A stretch of DNA of 64,000 nucleotides from Primulina eburnea. Its lineage: Eukaryota > Streptophyta > Magnoliopsida > Lamiales > Gesneriaceae. How positions within the stretch are numbered: position 1 is the first letter of the stretch; the number at the start of each line of letters is the position of its first letter. Below are positions 1-11,402 of this stretch, in pieces. The stretch lies in NCBI RefSeq assembly GCF_022965805.1, contig NC_133116.1:3410001-3474000 (forward strand), written 5' to 3'. The position numbers were made by a program, and so were the translations under genes. A model generated the notes under the pieces. The model was not told where the DNA came from. It saw only the letters and a program-made list of their open reading frames with translations, and did no database searches.

Positions 1-183
1 ATAATTGGGTCATTTGTAAACTCCACGCTCGAGATGTTCATTCTTGGGTGTGAGAGGGGTGTGTTAATTGTCCCATATCGGTTGGTTAAATAACCTGAGA
101 GTTGTATATACGGGCTTGGACAATCCTCCTCTCTTGAGCTAGCTTTTGGGGTTGAGTTAGGTCCAAGTTCCAATCTTAATATG
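1..183 (+). mobile_element. TRIM/LTR element remnant (internal 3' end plus LTR)
   Basis: A purine-rich stretch at 50-61 (GTGAGAGGGGTG) resembles a polypurine tract and is followed at 62 by TGTTAATTGTCCCATATCGG, which I recognise as the start of a common short plant LTR. The characteristic 'gagctagcttttggggttga' stretch follows at 137-156. The left part of the element lies outside the window and the right end has decayed, since no clean CA end or duplication is visible. The assignment rests on memory of similar plant repeats. Confidence 0.45.
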
Positions 184-1461
184 TTCAATCGCTCGACCAA
201 ATAAAAACAATTTTTATAACTCAACATACTAAAATATACATCTCAACATACTAAAATATACAAAAACTGTGAAAGGAAAAATTATTTTGTGGAATTTGTT
301 TTTTCAATAATTTAAAGTGTGTGGAAACCCGGATAGAATTACAATTATGGGCGAACTAAAGCAAATATTCTTCAAGCAAAATATCGTTAGAATTTATATT
401 TGGTTTAAGTAACTCACACTGTCTAAATATCAAATTCTTTATAAGAGAGAACGAGAGAAAAAAGATTATTATCAAAGCAAGAACAAAAAAATTCCATATT
501 CAATCTATTATTAACAATAATTACACGAGAAACACAATATCAAGTGTATTACCCGATGTGACATTGCTACAAAATCTATCGATGCTGATTATGGTGAAAT
601 TATGAGTTTCATATATTGAGTGAAATTACAATATTCATTGAAATCTGTCGCCAGATTTCACTACATGTATAATAACTTATGAGTGAAAAACAGAGCATGA
701 TATTTTCAACAATATGGCTATATCAGTATCTACTTTCCATTTATGACCATTCCCTTTCTGTTCCAATTTTTTCAGTGTCCACTCTTCTCTTAGCTTCTTC
801 TTTATAGAGACCCCCAAGCCAAACCCATCGATCTCTGTGCTATAATGGCACAAAACTGATCACGCCCATGTGAGCAAATCTTACACTCCGATATTTTTTT
901 AATCCTCTTTTTATATGTACATGAAGGTGAATCTGCCTTTTCCTATATGTCAGTTTATTAAAATGTGATCAATCCTTAGTTTGAAAAGCCAAGAAAGTTT
1001 TGACTTGATGGTAGGTTCTCAATTTGTTTTGTGATTTGTGTGGGTTTTTGCTTGGATTTTTAATGAAGAAAAATGGGTTTTATTTTCTAGGATTAATGTA
1101 TGTGTAGGGGTAAGAAAAAAACTCTCTTTTTGATTGTGGGATGGTAACTGGGAACTCATGTGGGAGACCAGGTTCAATGGGTGAGGATTGCGATCCATTT
1201 TGGGTCTATTGCTTTTATCAGCGAAATTTGTTTTTACATTCATCCAGGATCGGTATTTTTTTTCCTTAAGCATTGATACTGCTGATAGTTGGCTTTTTTT
1301 CCCCCGAACTAGGTTATTTTCTCGGCATTTATTGTGCTTTCTTTGCTATTCAAGGTTTGGTATTGGAAGGGTAGAAGCACGCTGATTCCTACTCCTAAAA
1401 GACTGATTCTTTAGTTGGATTTCAGTTGATTCATGGGTTGAACTCAAGGAAACATGGACCA
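184..1461 (+). other. upstream region and probable 5' leader of the WD40 gene
   Basis: No coding potential was recognised. A 22-bp unit is repeated in tandem at about 220-262 (tcaacatactaaaatataca). The stretch from about 720 onward is less AT-rich and pyrimidine-rich and probably holds promoter and leader sequence of the gene starting at 1462. No transcription start can be fixed. Confidence 0.4.
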
Positions 1462-4168
1462 ATGATGAGCAGTCGTGCGGAAGAATCTCGATTTTTTGAC
1501 GCCATGGAGCACGTTTCATTGGCATCTGGTTCTCTTGATGATTGCCGTAGTTTTAAGAATTGGGAATATGATGTGTGGATTAATAGTCCTCAGAGTGTGA
1601 AGGAACGTCGTAGGAAATTCATTAGATGGATGGGATTGAGCTCAGATGGATTAGAAGGAGACGATTTCTCTAAAGAAGATATTGGTAGAATCATGGACAG
1701 TAGTGGAACAGTCCAGAAAACACCACTGAAAACAGAAAACCGGTTGTCTTCGGGCCACTCTTCTGCTTCAATTTGGTCTTACAATGATTTGGATTCGTCT
1801 ATGGAGGTGGATTTAATTGATGTTAGAAGTGATAATTGCAGTGAGAGTGTATGTAATGTAATTGGATTAGTGGAAAATGAGAAAAACAAGTCGGAGCCGT
1901 CTCCGCCCCTTCAGCCGTTGGTGGAGAAAGAGCTGTTTGTTAATGGCAGTGCACAAAGAACCACGGATAAGTTGAAAGATAGGTTGTTGAATAGATTACG
2001 GTCCATTTCTTGTATGACGTGTAGCGCTGTGAATGATGATAATGTGCGATCGATTAATGAAACTAGGATTCGGAGAGTCAAGGTTAGATATTTTCGAAGA
2101 AGGATGAAGAAACTCTCGGCCCTTTTCACAGGACAAGACATACCAGCCCACGAGGGTCCTATATTAGCTATGAAATTTAGTCACAATGGAAAGTACCTGG
2201 CCAGTGCAGGAGAAGACAAGTTTGTGCGAGTCTGGCTAGTCGCGGAAGACGATAGATCAGATTTAATTGATATTCCAGATGCAGACCCGTCATGTGTGTA
2301 CTTATTGGTTAATAATAAATCTGAATTAGGACCTCCGGAAAAAGATAATGTTAATGAATCCAAGTGTTCGAAGAAAACACAGGATTCAGCTTGTATCGTC
2401 TTTCCTCCTAAGGTTTTTCGAATTCTTGAAAGGCCCTTGCATTTGTTCCAAGGACACAAAGGGGAGATATTGGATCTTTCTTGGTCAAAGAATGATGTAC
2501 ATATACTTAAATTGTGCAAATTTATTCTGATATATTTTATGCTAGTTGCATTCAATTAACATCTTTTTTTTCCTTGCAGTGCCTCCTCTCTGCATCAATT
2601 GACAAAACTGTTCGGTTATGGCGAGTTGGAGTCGATCATTGCCTCAAAGTCTTCTCGCATAACAATTATGGTACGTGCTGCTAAATACTTGGTTTAGGGA
2701 ATCATTGAATGTGGTTTTGAACTGATATCTTTTGCCAAAAACAAATTGAACACTATGCAGTGACGTGCATTCAGTTTAACCCTTTGAACGATGATTACTT
2801 CATCAGTGGTTCAATCGATGGGAAAGTTCGGATTTGGACAATAAATGGCTGTCAAGTTGTTGATTGGACTGAAACTAAGGAGATAATAACTGCCATTTCT
2901 TATCGACCCTGATGGACAGGTCTGTTCCTTTGCAGAATAGATGGTGCGAATGTTGTTTTCTCTTTTATAATGCGAAAAGAAATACATGGAAAATTTTAGG
3001 AGGGAGGTGGGCAACTGACCCTGGTTGCCATCCTTCCCTTGGTACATTAGTACCACTTTTCATTTTGTAATCGTAGAGTACATCAACTAAGCATTTCTTT
3101 GTATCTTACGCAGGGCGGTGTAATTGGCTCCGTTACTGGAACCTGTCAGTTTTTCATCATATCAGGTGCTCTAAAATGAATTCATGAAATGTTTCTCTTT
3201 TTCGCCATTCTGGTTTCAATCCTCTCTTTTCTTGGTTCTTATTTGTATTGCTATGGGAAGAAGGGTCACAAAATAACCATTTTTTATCTATCAGATAACC
3301 GTGTGCAGTTTGAAACTCAGATGTGCTTCGCCAGCAAGAAGAAGTCACCCTGCAAAAGGGTAACCGGCGTCCAGGTTATTGTTGATGCATTCAGGATAAT
3401 ATTTACCCGTTAAGAAATTTGCGACTTACATTTATTCTACTTTTATTGTTCTGTGGATGCAGTTTTTAGCACATGACCCGAGCAAAGTGTTGGTAACTTG
3501 TGCAAATTCACAGGTTAGAATCATTGATGGTATGGATGTGATCAGGAAATACAAAGGTGCATTTTGATTCCTCTATGGGTTCATCTTCACTCTATATCTC
3601 AAAAATAATTTCAGTTTCTTTGTAACCAGGTATTCGAAATTGTGGGAATTATATTTCTGCTTCATTGACATCAGATGGGAAACACATTGTCTCCGCTTCT
3701 GAGGATTCAATTGTTTATATGTGGAACTACAGTGATCCGGTTTCAAATTCTCTGTCACAACCAAAATCCATAAGATCATTTGAGTGTTTCTCTTCAGATG
3801 TCTCAGTTGTCATACCCTGGCCTGGCTTGAAAATAGGGAACTCGGAAAATGAGTTAAAATCAAGAAAATTTGAGAATTCTAAAAACTCATTACCCTTTTC
3901 ACTATCTGCTTATTTATCTTCTGGCGACCACAAATTTTTCCTAGATTCCAACCCTAAGGGATCCACGACTTGGCCCGAGGAAAAGCTACCAGTGTCTTAT
4001 CCCCGAGATATGATGTCTTCCATGTGTAAATCTCAGTACAAACTTCTCAAGGCTTGTTGCCAAAGTACTTCATCCAGCTCTCATGCATGGGGTCTGGTCC
4101 TTGTTACTGCTAGTTGGGATGGAAAAATAAGATCTTTTTATAATTACGGGTTACCAGTTCCCCATTAA
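1462..4168 (+). CDS. WD40-repeat protein (plant WDR44-like), frameshifted in exon 3
   Basis: Seven exons can be traced: 1462-2496, 2580-2670, 2761-2919, 3114-3165, 3295-3374, 3463-3556, 3630-4168. The first ATG pair is at 1462/1465. Exon 1 encodes a conserved plant N-terminus ([12 protein letters not shown]) and the first WD repeat ([20 protein letters not shown]). Later exons give more blades: [44 protein letters not shown], and a final WDGKIRSF near the end. The family comprises beta-propeller scaffold proteins without catalytic activity; the partner is unknown. The exon lengths sum to one base more than a multiple of three. The surplus base lies in CCCT at 2907-2910, where YRP-DGQ is expected but a TGA at 2910-2912 is read. 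Downstream exons are intact in the shifted frame. It is either a recent pseudogene or allele, or a sequence error. Confidence 0.85.
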
Positions 4169-5454
4169 ACACAAGGTCTCTTATTGATTGAGAACCAATG
4201 CTGCTAAATGTACGAAACTAAAGCTTTAGGTGATTGAGAGAACGACACGCACCACACCCCTTCGCCTCCCCGTGTAATGTGATAACAACCTTTTATCATT
4301 TTAAGGGGTGGACCTAACCAATTTCTCCACAGCTAATGCATTGCATGCTCAAGGAAGTTGGTCGTTTCATAAGGTGACAATCGGAATCTACAAAAAAAAT
4401 GGCTACAAATTTTTTGGATTTCGTTTTAACTGAAAGATCATTCGGGAGAGAATGAATTGCCTTGCTGGTCGACCACGATGGCATCCTCTAACTGTCACAT
4501 AGAGTTAGTTTTGGCATTATTGAAGTTATTGAGTAGACACAATCCTATTTATTGCCATACAGTGGGAGTGGGTACCCAAATTCTTCTGCACACGTCAATT
4601 GAAGTTTGAAAGGGCGACGACAGGTAGGAAGAGTCAAATATGCAAAAAGTTGATCAGAATAGCTGAGTTGATATTTCATTTGTTTATTGTGATATTTGCA
4701 TTTGGTTCTGACCCTGAAAGGATATGTAAATGTGTGGAAATGGTGGTGGGACCTTGGTCATTTATACAGAATATGAGATGTGGGACTCGGCCGGGGAATG
4801 GTGGTGGCGTATATTGGTGTTGAACGAATGAGTGGGGATTGCAATCTTTATGGTTTATTTGATTGGTCTGAGTCATTGAGATATTTGTCTGCAACATTTT
4901 TCTATTTTTATCCTGGCCTAAGTTGCTCCCAGATGACCATTCTCCGGTCTGCGTCACTTGTTAATGGATGATCAGCGGCTTCGCCACGAGTTTGCAGTGC
5001 CTCTTTTAAGAAACTTGCTAACATGTCGTCGTATCATTGTTTTTCCCATCTTTGAAGAAGGGGGCAGATTTGATTTGCTAATTCTGTTTACATGGACCAT
5101 TGGCAATCAAGACATATTTGGTCATTTGTTGTGAGATGTATATGTTAGGCATGCAACCAGATATATATATATTTTTTAAATTATTCTATGTTACATCATG
5201 AGTATTTCTCCATATATTTCAATATTATTACATCATGTGAGTTTCTCACGTTTCTATTGAATAATCCAAGGACAACATGTGACCACATCATAGAAAGATA
5301 AATACTTCCTATGGAATAATTTTTTTGCTGGTTCAGATTTGGAAAATTAAAGGTCCGGTTTTAAAACAAACTCAATGTTGCAAACTGACAAACATAACAA
5401 ATCGGTAAACCAGCCCATATCTATACCACAATCAGTCACCGTGTTACGTGTCTG
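4169..5454. other. intergenic, no gene recognised
   Basis: This holds the probable 3' UTR of the WD40 gene (to roughly 4.3-5.1 kb, since the sequence stays less AT-rich there) and then AT-rich DNA. Short open frames at 4599-4823 and 4676-4957 overlap on opposite strands and resemble no family known to me. Confidence 0.4.
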
Positions 5455-5905
5455 CACTTAAGAGTGTAAACGAACTGAATCGAGTAGAATATGACAAAAA
5501 TTTAAATGTCAGAATTTGGCTCGAATTAAATCTATTCGAGCTCGATTCGAAGTTTGAAAATTTTGAGATTTTTGCTTGAATTCAGTTCGAATTAAAGCTC
5601 GAGTTCGGCTCGAAAGATTCCAATATATTCACGAATTATTTAAATTATTGCTCGAAAATGAGTACTCGAAAGACTCGAAATTTATTTATTTAATATATAA
5701 TTATATTATATTAATAAATATTAAAGCTCGGGAGGAGCTCACGAACTATTGAATAAAATAATTTAAGGCTGAGTTCGACTCGAAAAAAGTTTGAAAATGT
5801 TCGAGTTTGGCTTGAATTCGATAAATTTGAATACGAATAAAGTATTTTCGAATCGTCTAAAAAAATTCACGAATAGACTCAGATCATTTGCACGCCTAAT
5901 CTGCA
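5455..5905. mobile_element. MITE-like non-autonomous DNA element
   Basis: A block dense in the motif TTCGA/CTCGA begins with GAGTGTAAACGAACTGAA and ends with ATTTGCACGCCTAA, so the ends form imperfect inverted repeats (AGAGTGTAAAC against AGGCGTGCAAA). Repeated TCGAGCTCGA-type palindromes fill the interior. Plant genomes carry many such elements. No clean target duplication was found and no transposase is encoded. Confidence 0.4.
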
Positions 5906-6034
5906 CCCCAAATAAGAACAATCATATGCCACTAATAAATTTATACATATGTTGTGTGCTTATACATTTTATTTTTATTAATAATTATAGCTCGAGTTAA
6001 ATTAATATAGATTATGAACAATTTGTATTAAAAA

Positions 6035-6308
6035 TCTACACTTCTATACTATTATATTAAGTGTGAGGCCTTAGAATAACTACCTTTGAGGACACCAAAC
6101 TATTTAATTCCACAATTACCCTTCTTACCATATTTAAAACATTTTCAAGTCAGTCCATATTTTAAATAGAAAAAAATCAAAATAAAACTTCCCCTTTAAA
6201 TCGAACAACCTTTCTAAATCGAAAATAATTTCATGTTAATTATTTAAAGTTATTTGATCAAATTAAAAATAATAATAGCACATGCGATGCATGTACATAT
6301 TTTACTAG
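6035..6308 (+). mobile_element. non-autonomous Helitron-like element
   Basis: The segment starts with TC directly after an A (6034) and ends with CTAG directly before a T (6309), the Helitron A/T insertion rule. Upstream of CTAG a short palindrome ACATGCGATGCATGT is followed by ACATATTTTA and then CTAG, matching the usual 3' hairpin plus CTRR layout. It has no coding capacity at 274 bp. The 5' border is less certain than the 3' end. Confidence 0.6.
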
Positions 6309-7255
6309 TATTAATAATTTTTGGGTTATATTTCGTAAAATCATCGTGTGAACAATGTCCTATTTTTTTTGATAATAAAAATGACTATATAATCCTTGCG
6401 TGAGAAGATGGTATTATTGTGATTTAGATATTAATTTGTTAATTAGTGTTAACCTCGTGAACGAGTCAGATAGAAACCTCGTCTCACAATTTGATTCGTG
6501 TGACGATCTCATGAAATTTTGGTAAATTAGTTTTAATATTTTCTTAAAATAAAAATATATAAACGATATTGTATATTTATATCAATATTCTAAAAATCAT
6601 TTGATGAGGTATCATGTATTTTACACTAAAGAAAGAAATATAAAGTGTATTTTATAAAAAGTGAAGTGTAAATACTCACATAAATTTTTGCACTTATCAT
6701 ATAATCTCATTTAATTTAAGTAACAAGTTTGAGTTTTATGTTACTTTTATTTATTTAATCATATATACTCTTTAAAATATGAAATAAACTATAAACTTTT
6801 ATGTGATATTATATTTTTCAAATTTTTAATGAATAATTTTATTATGATTTTTTTGATATATTGATTATCTATACATCGATATTATTATTATTTAATTATA
6901 ACTTAAGTATAAATATTTTGTAAAATATTTAAAAAATAATTGAAAGTTCTAACCAAAATATACATCTAATAAATGATTTTTTTTTAAAAATCGTTATTAT
7001 TTAAAATTTTAACTTACAATTAATATATGAACTTTTAAAATCTTTTTTTATTTCTTTTATTAACAACCGTACTACGTATCAAAATATCGAATATAATGAT
7101 AAATAATTTAATTTAATAACATGATTGTTATAGTTATTTAAATATAATTTCAAATTATATTATTATATCAATAAATTTAAATAATTATTTAAATTTTCGA
7201 AATTATTATTTTTGATATTCCAGACACCACTCGATAAATATAATTAGATATATGT
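6309..7255. other. AT-rich intergenic DNA
   Basis: No gene was recognised. A degraded segment at about 6448-6530 (CCTCGTCTCACAATTTGATT, then GTGACGATCTCATGA) is a probable old copy of the GTCTCAC-type MITE seen elsewhere in the window. Confidence 0.4.
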
Positions 7256-7265
7256 TAAGAAAAAC

Positions 7266-7412
7266 GGGTCTTTTATCAAATTATCGTACTTTTGAATCTC
7301 GTTTATCAATCTAACGTACTTTTGTAAGATTTATAAAAATATTGTAAAAAATAAAAAATAAAAAAAAAAAAGAAAACTTGTACTCCCCCGCCCTTCCAAA
7401 TGGGGGGGAGTA
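7266..7412 (+). repeat. MULE left terminal inverted repeat
   Basis: It pairs with 14200-14332. Shared blocks are TCTTTTATCAAATTA at the tip, AACGTACTTTTGTAAGATTT, an A-rich run, and the inner block TACTCCCCCGCCCTTCC. The left copy carries about 15-20 extra bases near 7288-7312 that the right copy lacks. The innermost 32 bases form their own palindrome (TACTCCCCC..GGGGGAGTA). Confidence 0.88.
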
Positions 7413-7432
7413 ATTGTTTTTAATTAATTCTA

Positions 7433-7622
7433 TTCTCCCCCGCCTGTGGGGGTGGCGGGGGAGAGTTTTAATTAATTCTATTCTCCCCCGCCTGTGGATG
7501 TGGCGGGGGAGAGTTTTAATTAATTTTATTTTTAAAATATTGCCCGCCTACGTAAGAGGGGCGGGGTAGAATTTAAATTATTTTATTATGTTTGCCCCGC
7601 CTATTACAGTTGCGGGCGAATT
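7433..7622. repeat. left subterminal ladder of GC-rich palindromes
   Basis: Four short palindromes follow the left TIR in otherwise AT-rich DNA. Two are perfect 10-bp stems, CTCCCCCGCC paired with GGCGGGGGAG, at 7435-7463 and 7483-7511. They are 48 bp apart, have 9-base loops (TGTGGGGGT, TGTGGATGT) and are separated by TTTTAATTAATTCTATT. Weaker ones follow at about 7541-7568 (CCCGCC..GGCGGG) and 7592-7618 (loop TATTACAGT). Function unknown; transposase binding sites or replication and silencing signals are possible. Confidence 0.8.
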
Positions 7623-8398
7623 TAAATAATAAAATAAATTTGTTTTTTGTGTAATTATTGGTTGCTAATAGAAACCGACGAAACTGTATCGATTTGATCT
7701 ATTGTCGTTATATATGAATTGATATGTGGTCTTATCTTATCATGTCTTTCAATGTCGACATAAATATCGACATGAATATCGTCAATTATTAATGTTTTTG
7801 TATTTATTTGAATCACGAGTTTTCTTTAATTTTTTTTTAAAATATAGGCAATAAAGAATTCATGTATTGTTTCTCTATATATATCTGAAGTTATTTTTCT
7901 TGTTTTGCATCTTTCTTGTTTTGCATCTGATAATAAATATTTTTTCCCGAGTTGTGGTTCCGTCGGTGAATTTAAGGAGTGAAGAAATATTTGGCATCCA
8001 GACTGATTGAGGTATATCGCTAATTTTTCAAATATGATATATCAATTTTTGTTTTGAAAATTACATCGATCAAAAAATAATTTTCATACAAATAATTTAT
8101 ATTCATAATTATTTTTTGTTGTAGATTGAACGACGAACGAAAGATTTGTTCACGATAAAGGACATCTTTTTCTAGGTATATATCATAATTTCATAAATTA
8201 AATCTTATTAGATAAATACTTCTATTATTTTTTATTGAACGAACCTAATTATATATTTCAAAAATATTTATGATCATTGATAAACATAATTTTTTTTTAT
8301 ATCTTGTTTATAAAATATATGTGTGCGTAATATTTATGTATATTAAATCATGATGTATAAACAATTTATTATATATATTATATATATACACACACACA

Positions 8399-8446
<48 letters not shown>

Positions 8447-8868
8447 TGTTAATATTTATAATTCATCGTATTTTCCTGGTTTATATCTCATAAAATTTAT
8501 GAATTTCAATGTTACGAACTTTTTAATATTTTTCGTACAAATCGTTCATAATTATTTTTGTGGTAGATTGGAAAGTTATGATATAGACCACGATAAGTAG
8601 AAAGTTGTTGTGGATTATGTGCTTCAATATTTATCCTACGAATATAAAAATATTAAAGTGATATTTTTATATACATCTTTATTGTATTTTTTATTTACAA
8701 TTATATGTGTACGTGATATTTATGTAAAACAATATAATGATATTGTTTGATGTCTTTAGTTTGTGTATAATATAATTTTTTAGACATATGAATTTTATTT
8801 GAAATGTTAATACTAGAAATGTTTTTCTTTAAATTGAAATTTTTTTTTACATAAATTTAAATGCAGGC
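7623..8868 (+). other. MULE transposase 5' leader, probably spliced
   Basis: No long open frame. Several exon-like pieces bounded by AG/GT signals can be suggested: one ending at about 8010 before GTATATCGC, one after TTGTTGTAG at about 8125 up to TCTAG/GTATAT near 8175, and one after GTGGTAG near 8568. A final acceptor TGCAG lies just before the ATG at 8869. This suggests a leader with several introns. A TA microsatellite interrupts the region. Confidence 0.4.
8381..8443. repeat. AC/AT then (TA)n microsatellite
   Basis: A run of ACACACACATATATGTATA passes into about twenty TA dinucleotides. Its length is likely to vary between individuals and it is prone to assembly error. Confidence 0.9.
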
Positions 8869-11402
8869 ATGGATACAATTTCAGCCATTTTATATATTGG
8901 CGATGATGTTATCGTAAGACATGGAACAATCAATTATAGTAATAAAGGGGTGAAGTTAATTCGTATATCTAGATCTATGTCATTATGCGATTTGATTGAA
9001 ATAGTTCATCGGAAGTTAGATATCGATCCCAGAAAATATAGGTTGAACCTTTCAACCAAATATTCGTATATGGACAAGTCGCGTTCAGTAGAAGTTCATG
9101 TTGTCCTTGACGATGATACTTTACAATTTATGTTTGGTCCTGGTTCCGATGTGCAGTGCATAGAGTTGTATATTGAATGTGAGGCCATTGAAGATAATGT
9201 AGTAACAAATGTTGTTGAGTCGTACATTCCATGTATTACCCAAGGTCTAAGTATGATAGGATTTGATCAGTCAGGTGGCACTTCGTCTGCTACTTACAAT
9301 GAAAATGTTGATCCACCTTATTCTTCCATGGACAATAATATTGGGGACTGGGATCAATATATTATTGGATGCACAAATAAAGATAATAATTGTTGGCCGA
9401 ACGTGAATTCTAATGCATCAAGTTTGGCTCGTGGAGTCGTTGTAGTGGCAACAGATGATGAAACATCACGTCAAATGTTTGCTGATTCTGCATTACTGGA
9501 AAGTCTAGAGAGTGACAGCGAGCCTGACACACCAGTGGGTGATGATTCAGACGAGGAGGGTAACGAGGACGCGTTCGAAAATGTTAGTGAGCAATTACAT
9601 GGCGCAACTTCAGACATAGTTCCACTTGATGTTTCTAATATTTATGAGATGCCACAATTTTTTAGTGCTGTGTATGAAGAACAATGTCCTGATTCTGTAG
9701 GTGTGTCATCTGGGTCACAGACGGTCTTTTATAATCCGGAGAAAGGAGAATTACATAAAAACATGGTCTTTAGAAGCAAAAAAGAATTGATTGCAGCTGT
9801 TAAAGACTTTTCTGTTAGATGTGTAAGGCGTGAATATCGTGTTGTTGAGAGCACACCGACTTTATGGAAAGTTCGGTGCAAGAATCGATCATCGAGCATG
9901 GATTGTGGATGGGGCCTCCGAGCTTGTTTGAAAGCAAATTTGGGTTATTTTAAGATCACTAAATATGGTGATCGACACACATGTGTTTCTAGCCATGTTG
10001 GGATTGACCACAAAAACCTAGACAAAAACATGATCGCCTCGAATCTTATTGGTATTGTGCATTGTGATCCATCTTGTGAGATTAAATTTGTTCAGCAACT
10101 TATCAAAGACAAATATGGTTATGAAATTTCGTATGCCAAGGCATGGTACAGTTTGAAGCGTGCTGTTGAAAACGTGTATGGCACATGGGAGAGTTCGGTT
10201 CGCATTTTGCCAACATACATGGGTGCTCTTATGAAGTTCAATCCCGGAACAATCGTTGAGTGGAGACATTTTCCAACAAACAACCCATCAATAAAAGTTT
10301 TAAACTATGTTTTTTGGGCCTTTCGACCATGTGTAGATGGGTTCCGATATTGCCGTAAAATTATCAGCATTGATGGCACTCATTTATATACGAAGTATAA
10401 GCACAAGATGCTTATTGCTGCAGGTTTGGATGCCAACAATCAGATATTACCCCTGGCTTTTGCACTCGTGGATGAAGAGAGTTATGGTTCGTGGAAATGG
10501 TTTTTAGACCTTTTGTGTGTGCATGTTATTAATGGCCTACCAGGAGTTTGCATTATCTCTGATAGACATCGGGCCATCATTGGAGCTGTCGAGGGAATAC
10601 CTCAGTTCAATCCTCCGTACGGTGTACATCGGTTTTGCCTGAGACATGTTTGCTCTAATTTCAACACGCACTTCAAAAACGTTCATCTGAAAGACCTTTG
10701 TTGGCAAGCAGGATCACAACACCAGGTTCGAAAATTTGACGATATAATGAACGAAATTAAGAACAAGCAACCAAATGCATACAAATATTTGTCTGAAATT
10801 GATAAACATAAGTGGACTCTTGCACATGATGGTGGTTGGCGCTTTGGCATGATGACAACAAATATTTCTGAGTGTCTTAATGGTGTACTCAAGGGTGCTC
10901 GTCGTCTTCCGATTACAGCAATAGTTAAGATGACTTTCCAAAGATGTGCGGAGTATTTTATAAACCGCATCACAAAATGTCAACGTATGATGCAGAACAA
11001 CCAACCTTGGCCTGACTATGTGTTGCATAAATATGAGAAATGGTCTGTCAGATCCAACGAACATAGCGTGAGTCGGATCGAGATAAGAGCAAAGCAGGCT
11101 ACTGTGACAACCTGGGTACGTCCAGGGCGAGGCAAACATGTCCAAGTTGTCACACTAACAACATGTGAATGCTCTTGTGGAAAGTGGACAATCTTCGGAA
11201 TTCCCTGTTCTCATGCAATTTGTACGGCAAAACACTTTGGGTTAGATCCTACGACATTTGTGCAGCCATGGTTCCGGATTAGCGAATACATACATATGAA
11301 GGAAGATTTCATGCTGTTCAAGATGATCACTATTGGGATACACCAGTATTCGAGCTACGCCACAATCCAGTTCGACGTGAAAGAAGAAGATCAGGGAGAT
11401 AG
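8869..11402 (+). CDS. MULE (MuDR-family) transposase, frameshifted near the C-terminus
   Basis: This enzyme cuts and joins the element ends. The ATG at 8869 follows a good acceptor (AAATGCAG). In order: a PB1-like N-terminal domain (about residues 1-110), an acidic linker, the MuDR DNA-binding domain with FRSKKELIAAVKDFSVR (about 295-370), the MULE catalytic core and a SWIM zinc finger (CECSCGKWTIFGIPCSHAI, about 766-785). The core holds candidate DDE residues in SIDGTHL, IISDRHRA and SECLNGVLK. The open frame runs on to 11736, but its last 150 residues or so are not transposase-like. After EYI near 11288 the family-like sequence (YEGRFHAVQDDHYWDTPVF) continues in another frame and ends at TAG 11400-11402. 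A one-base loss near 11288 therefore replaces only the extreme tail; all catalytic parts are open, so activity is possible. Confidence 0.9.

Noticed and set aside
1188..1385. 65-codon plus-strand frame upstream of the WD40 gene
   Set aside because: T-rich leader-like DNA, no family resemblance, and an opposite-strand frame covers it.
10683..11145. minus-strand open frames of 96 and 143 codons inside the transposase
   Set aside because: Shadows of the transposase coding sequence with no family resemblance.
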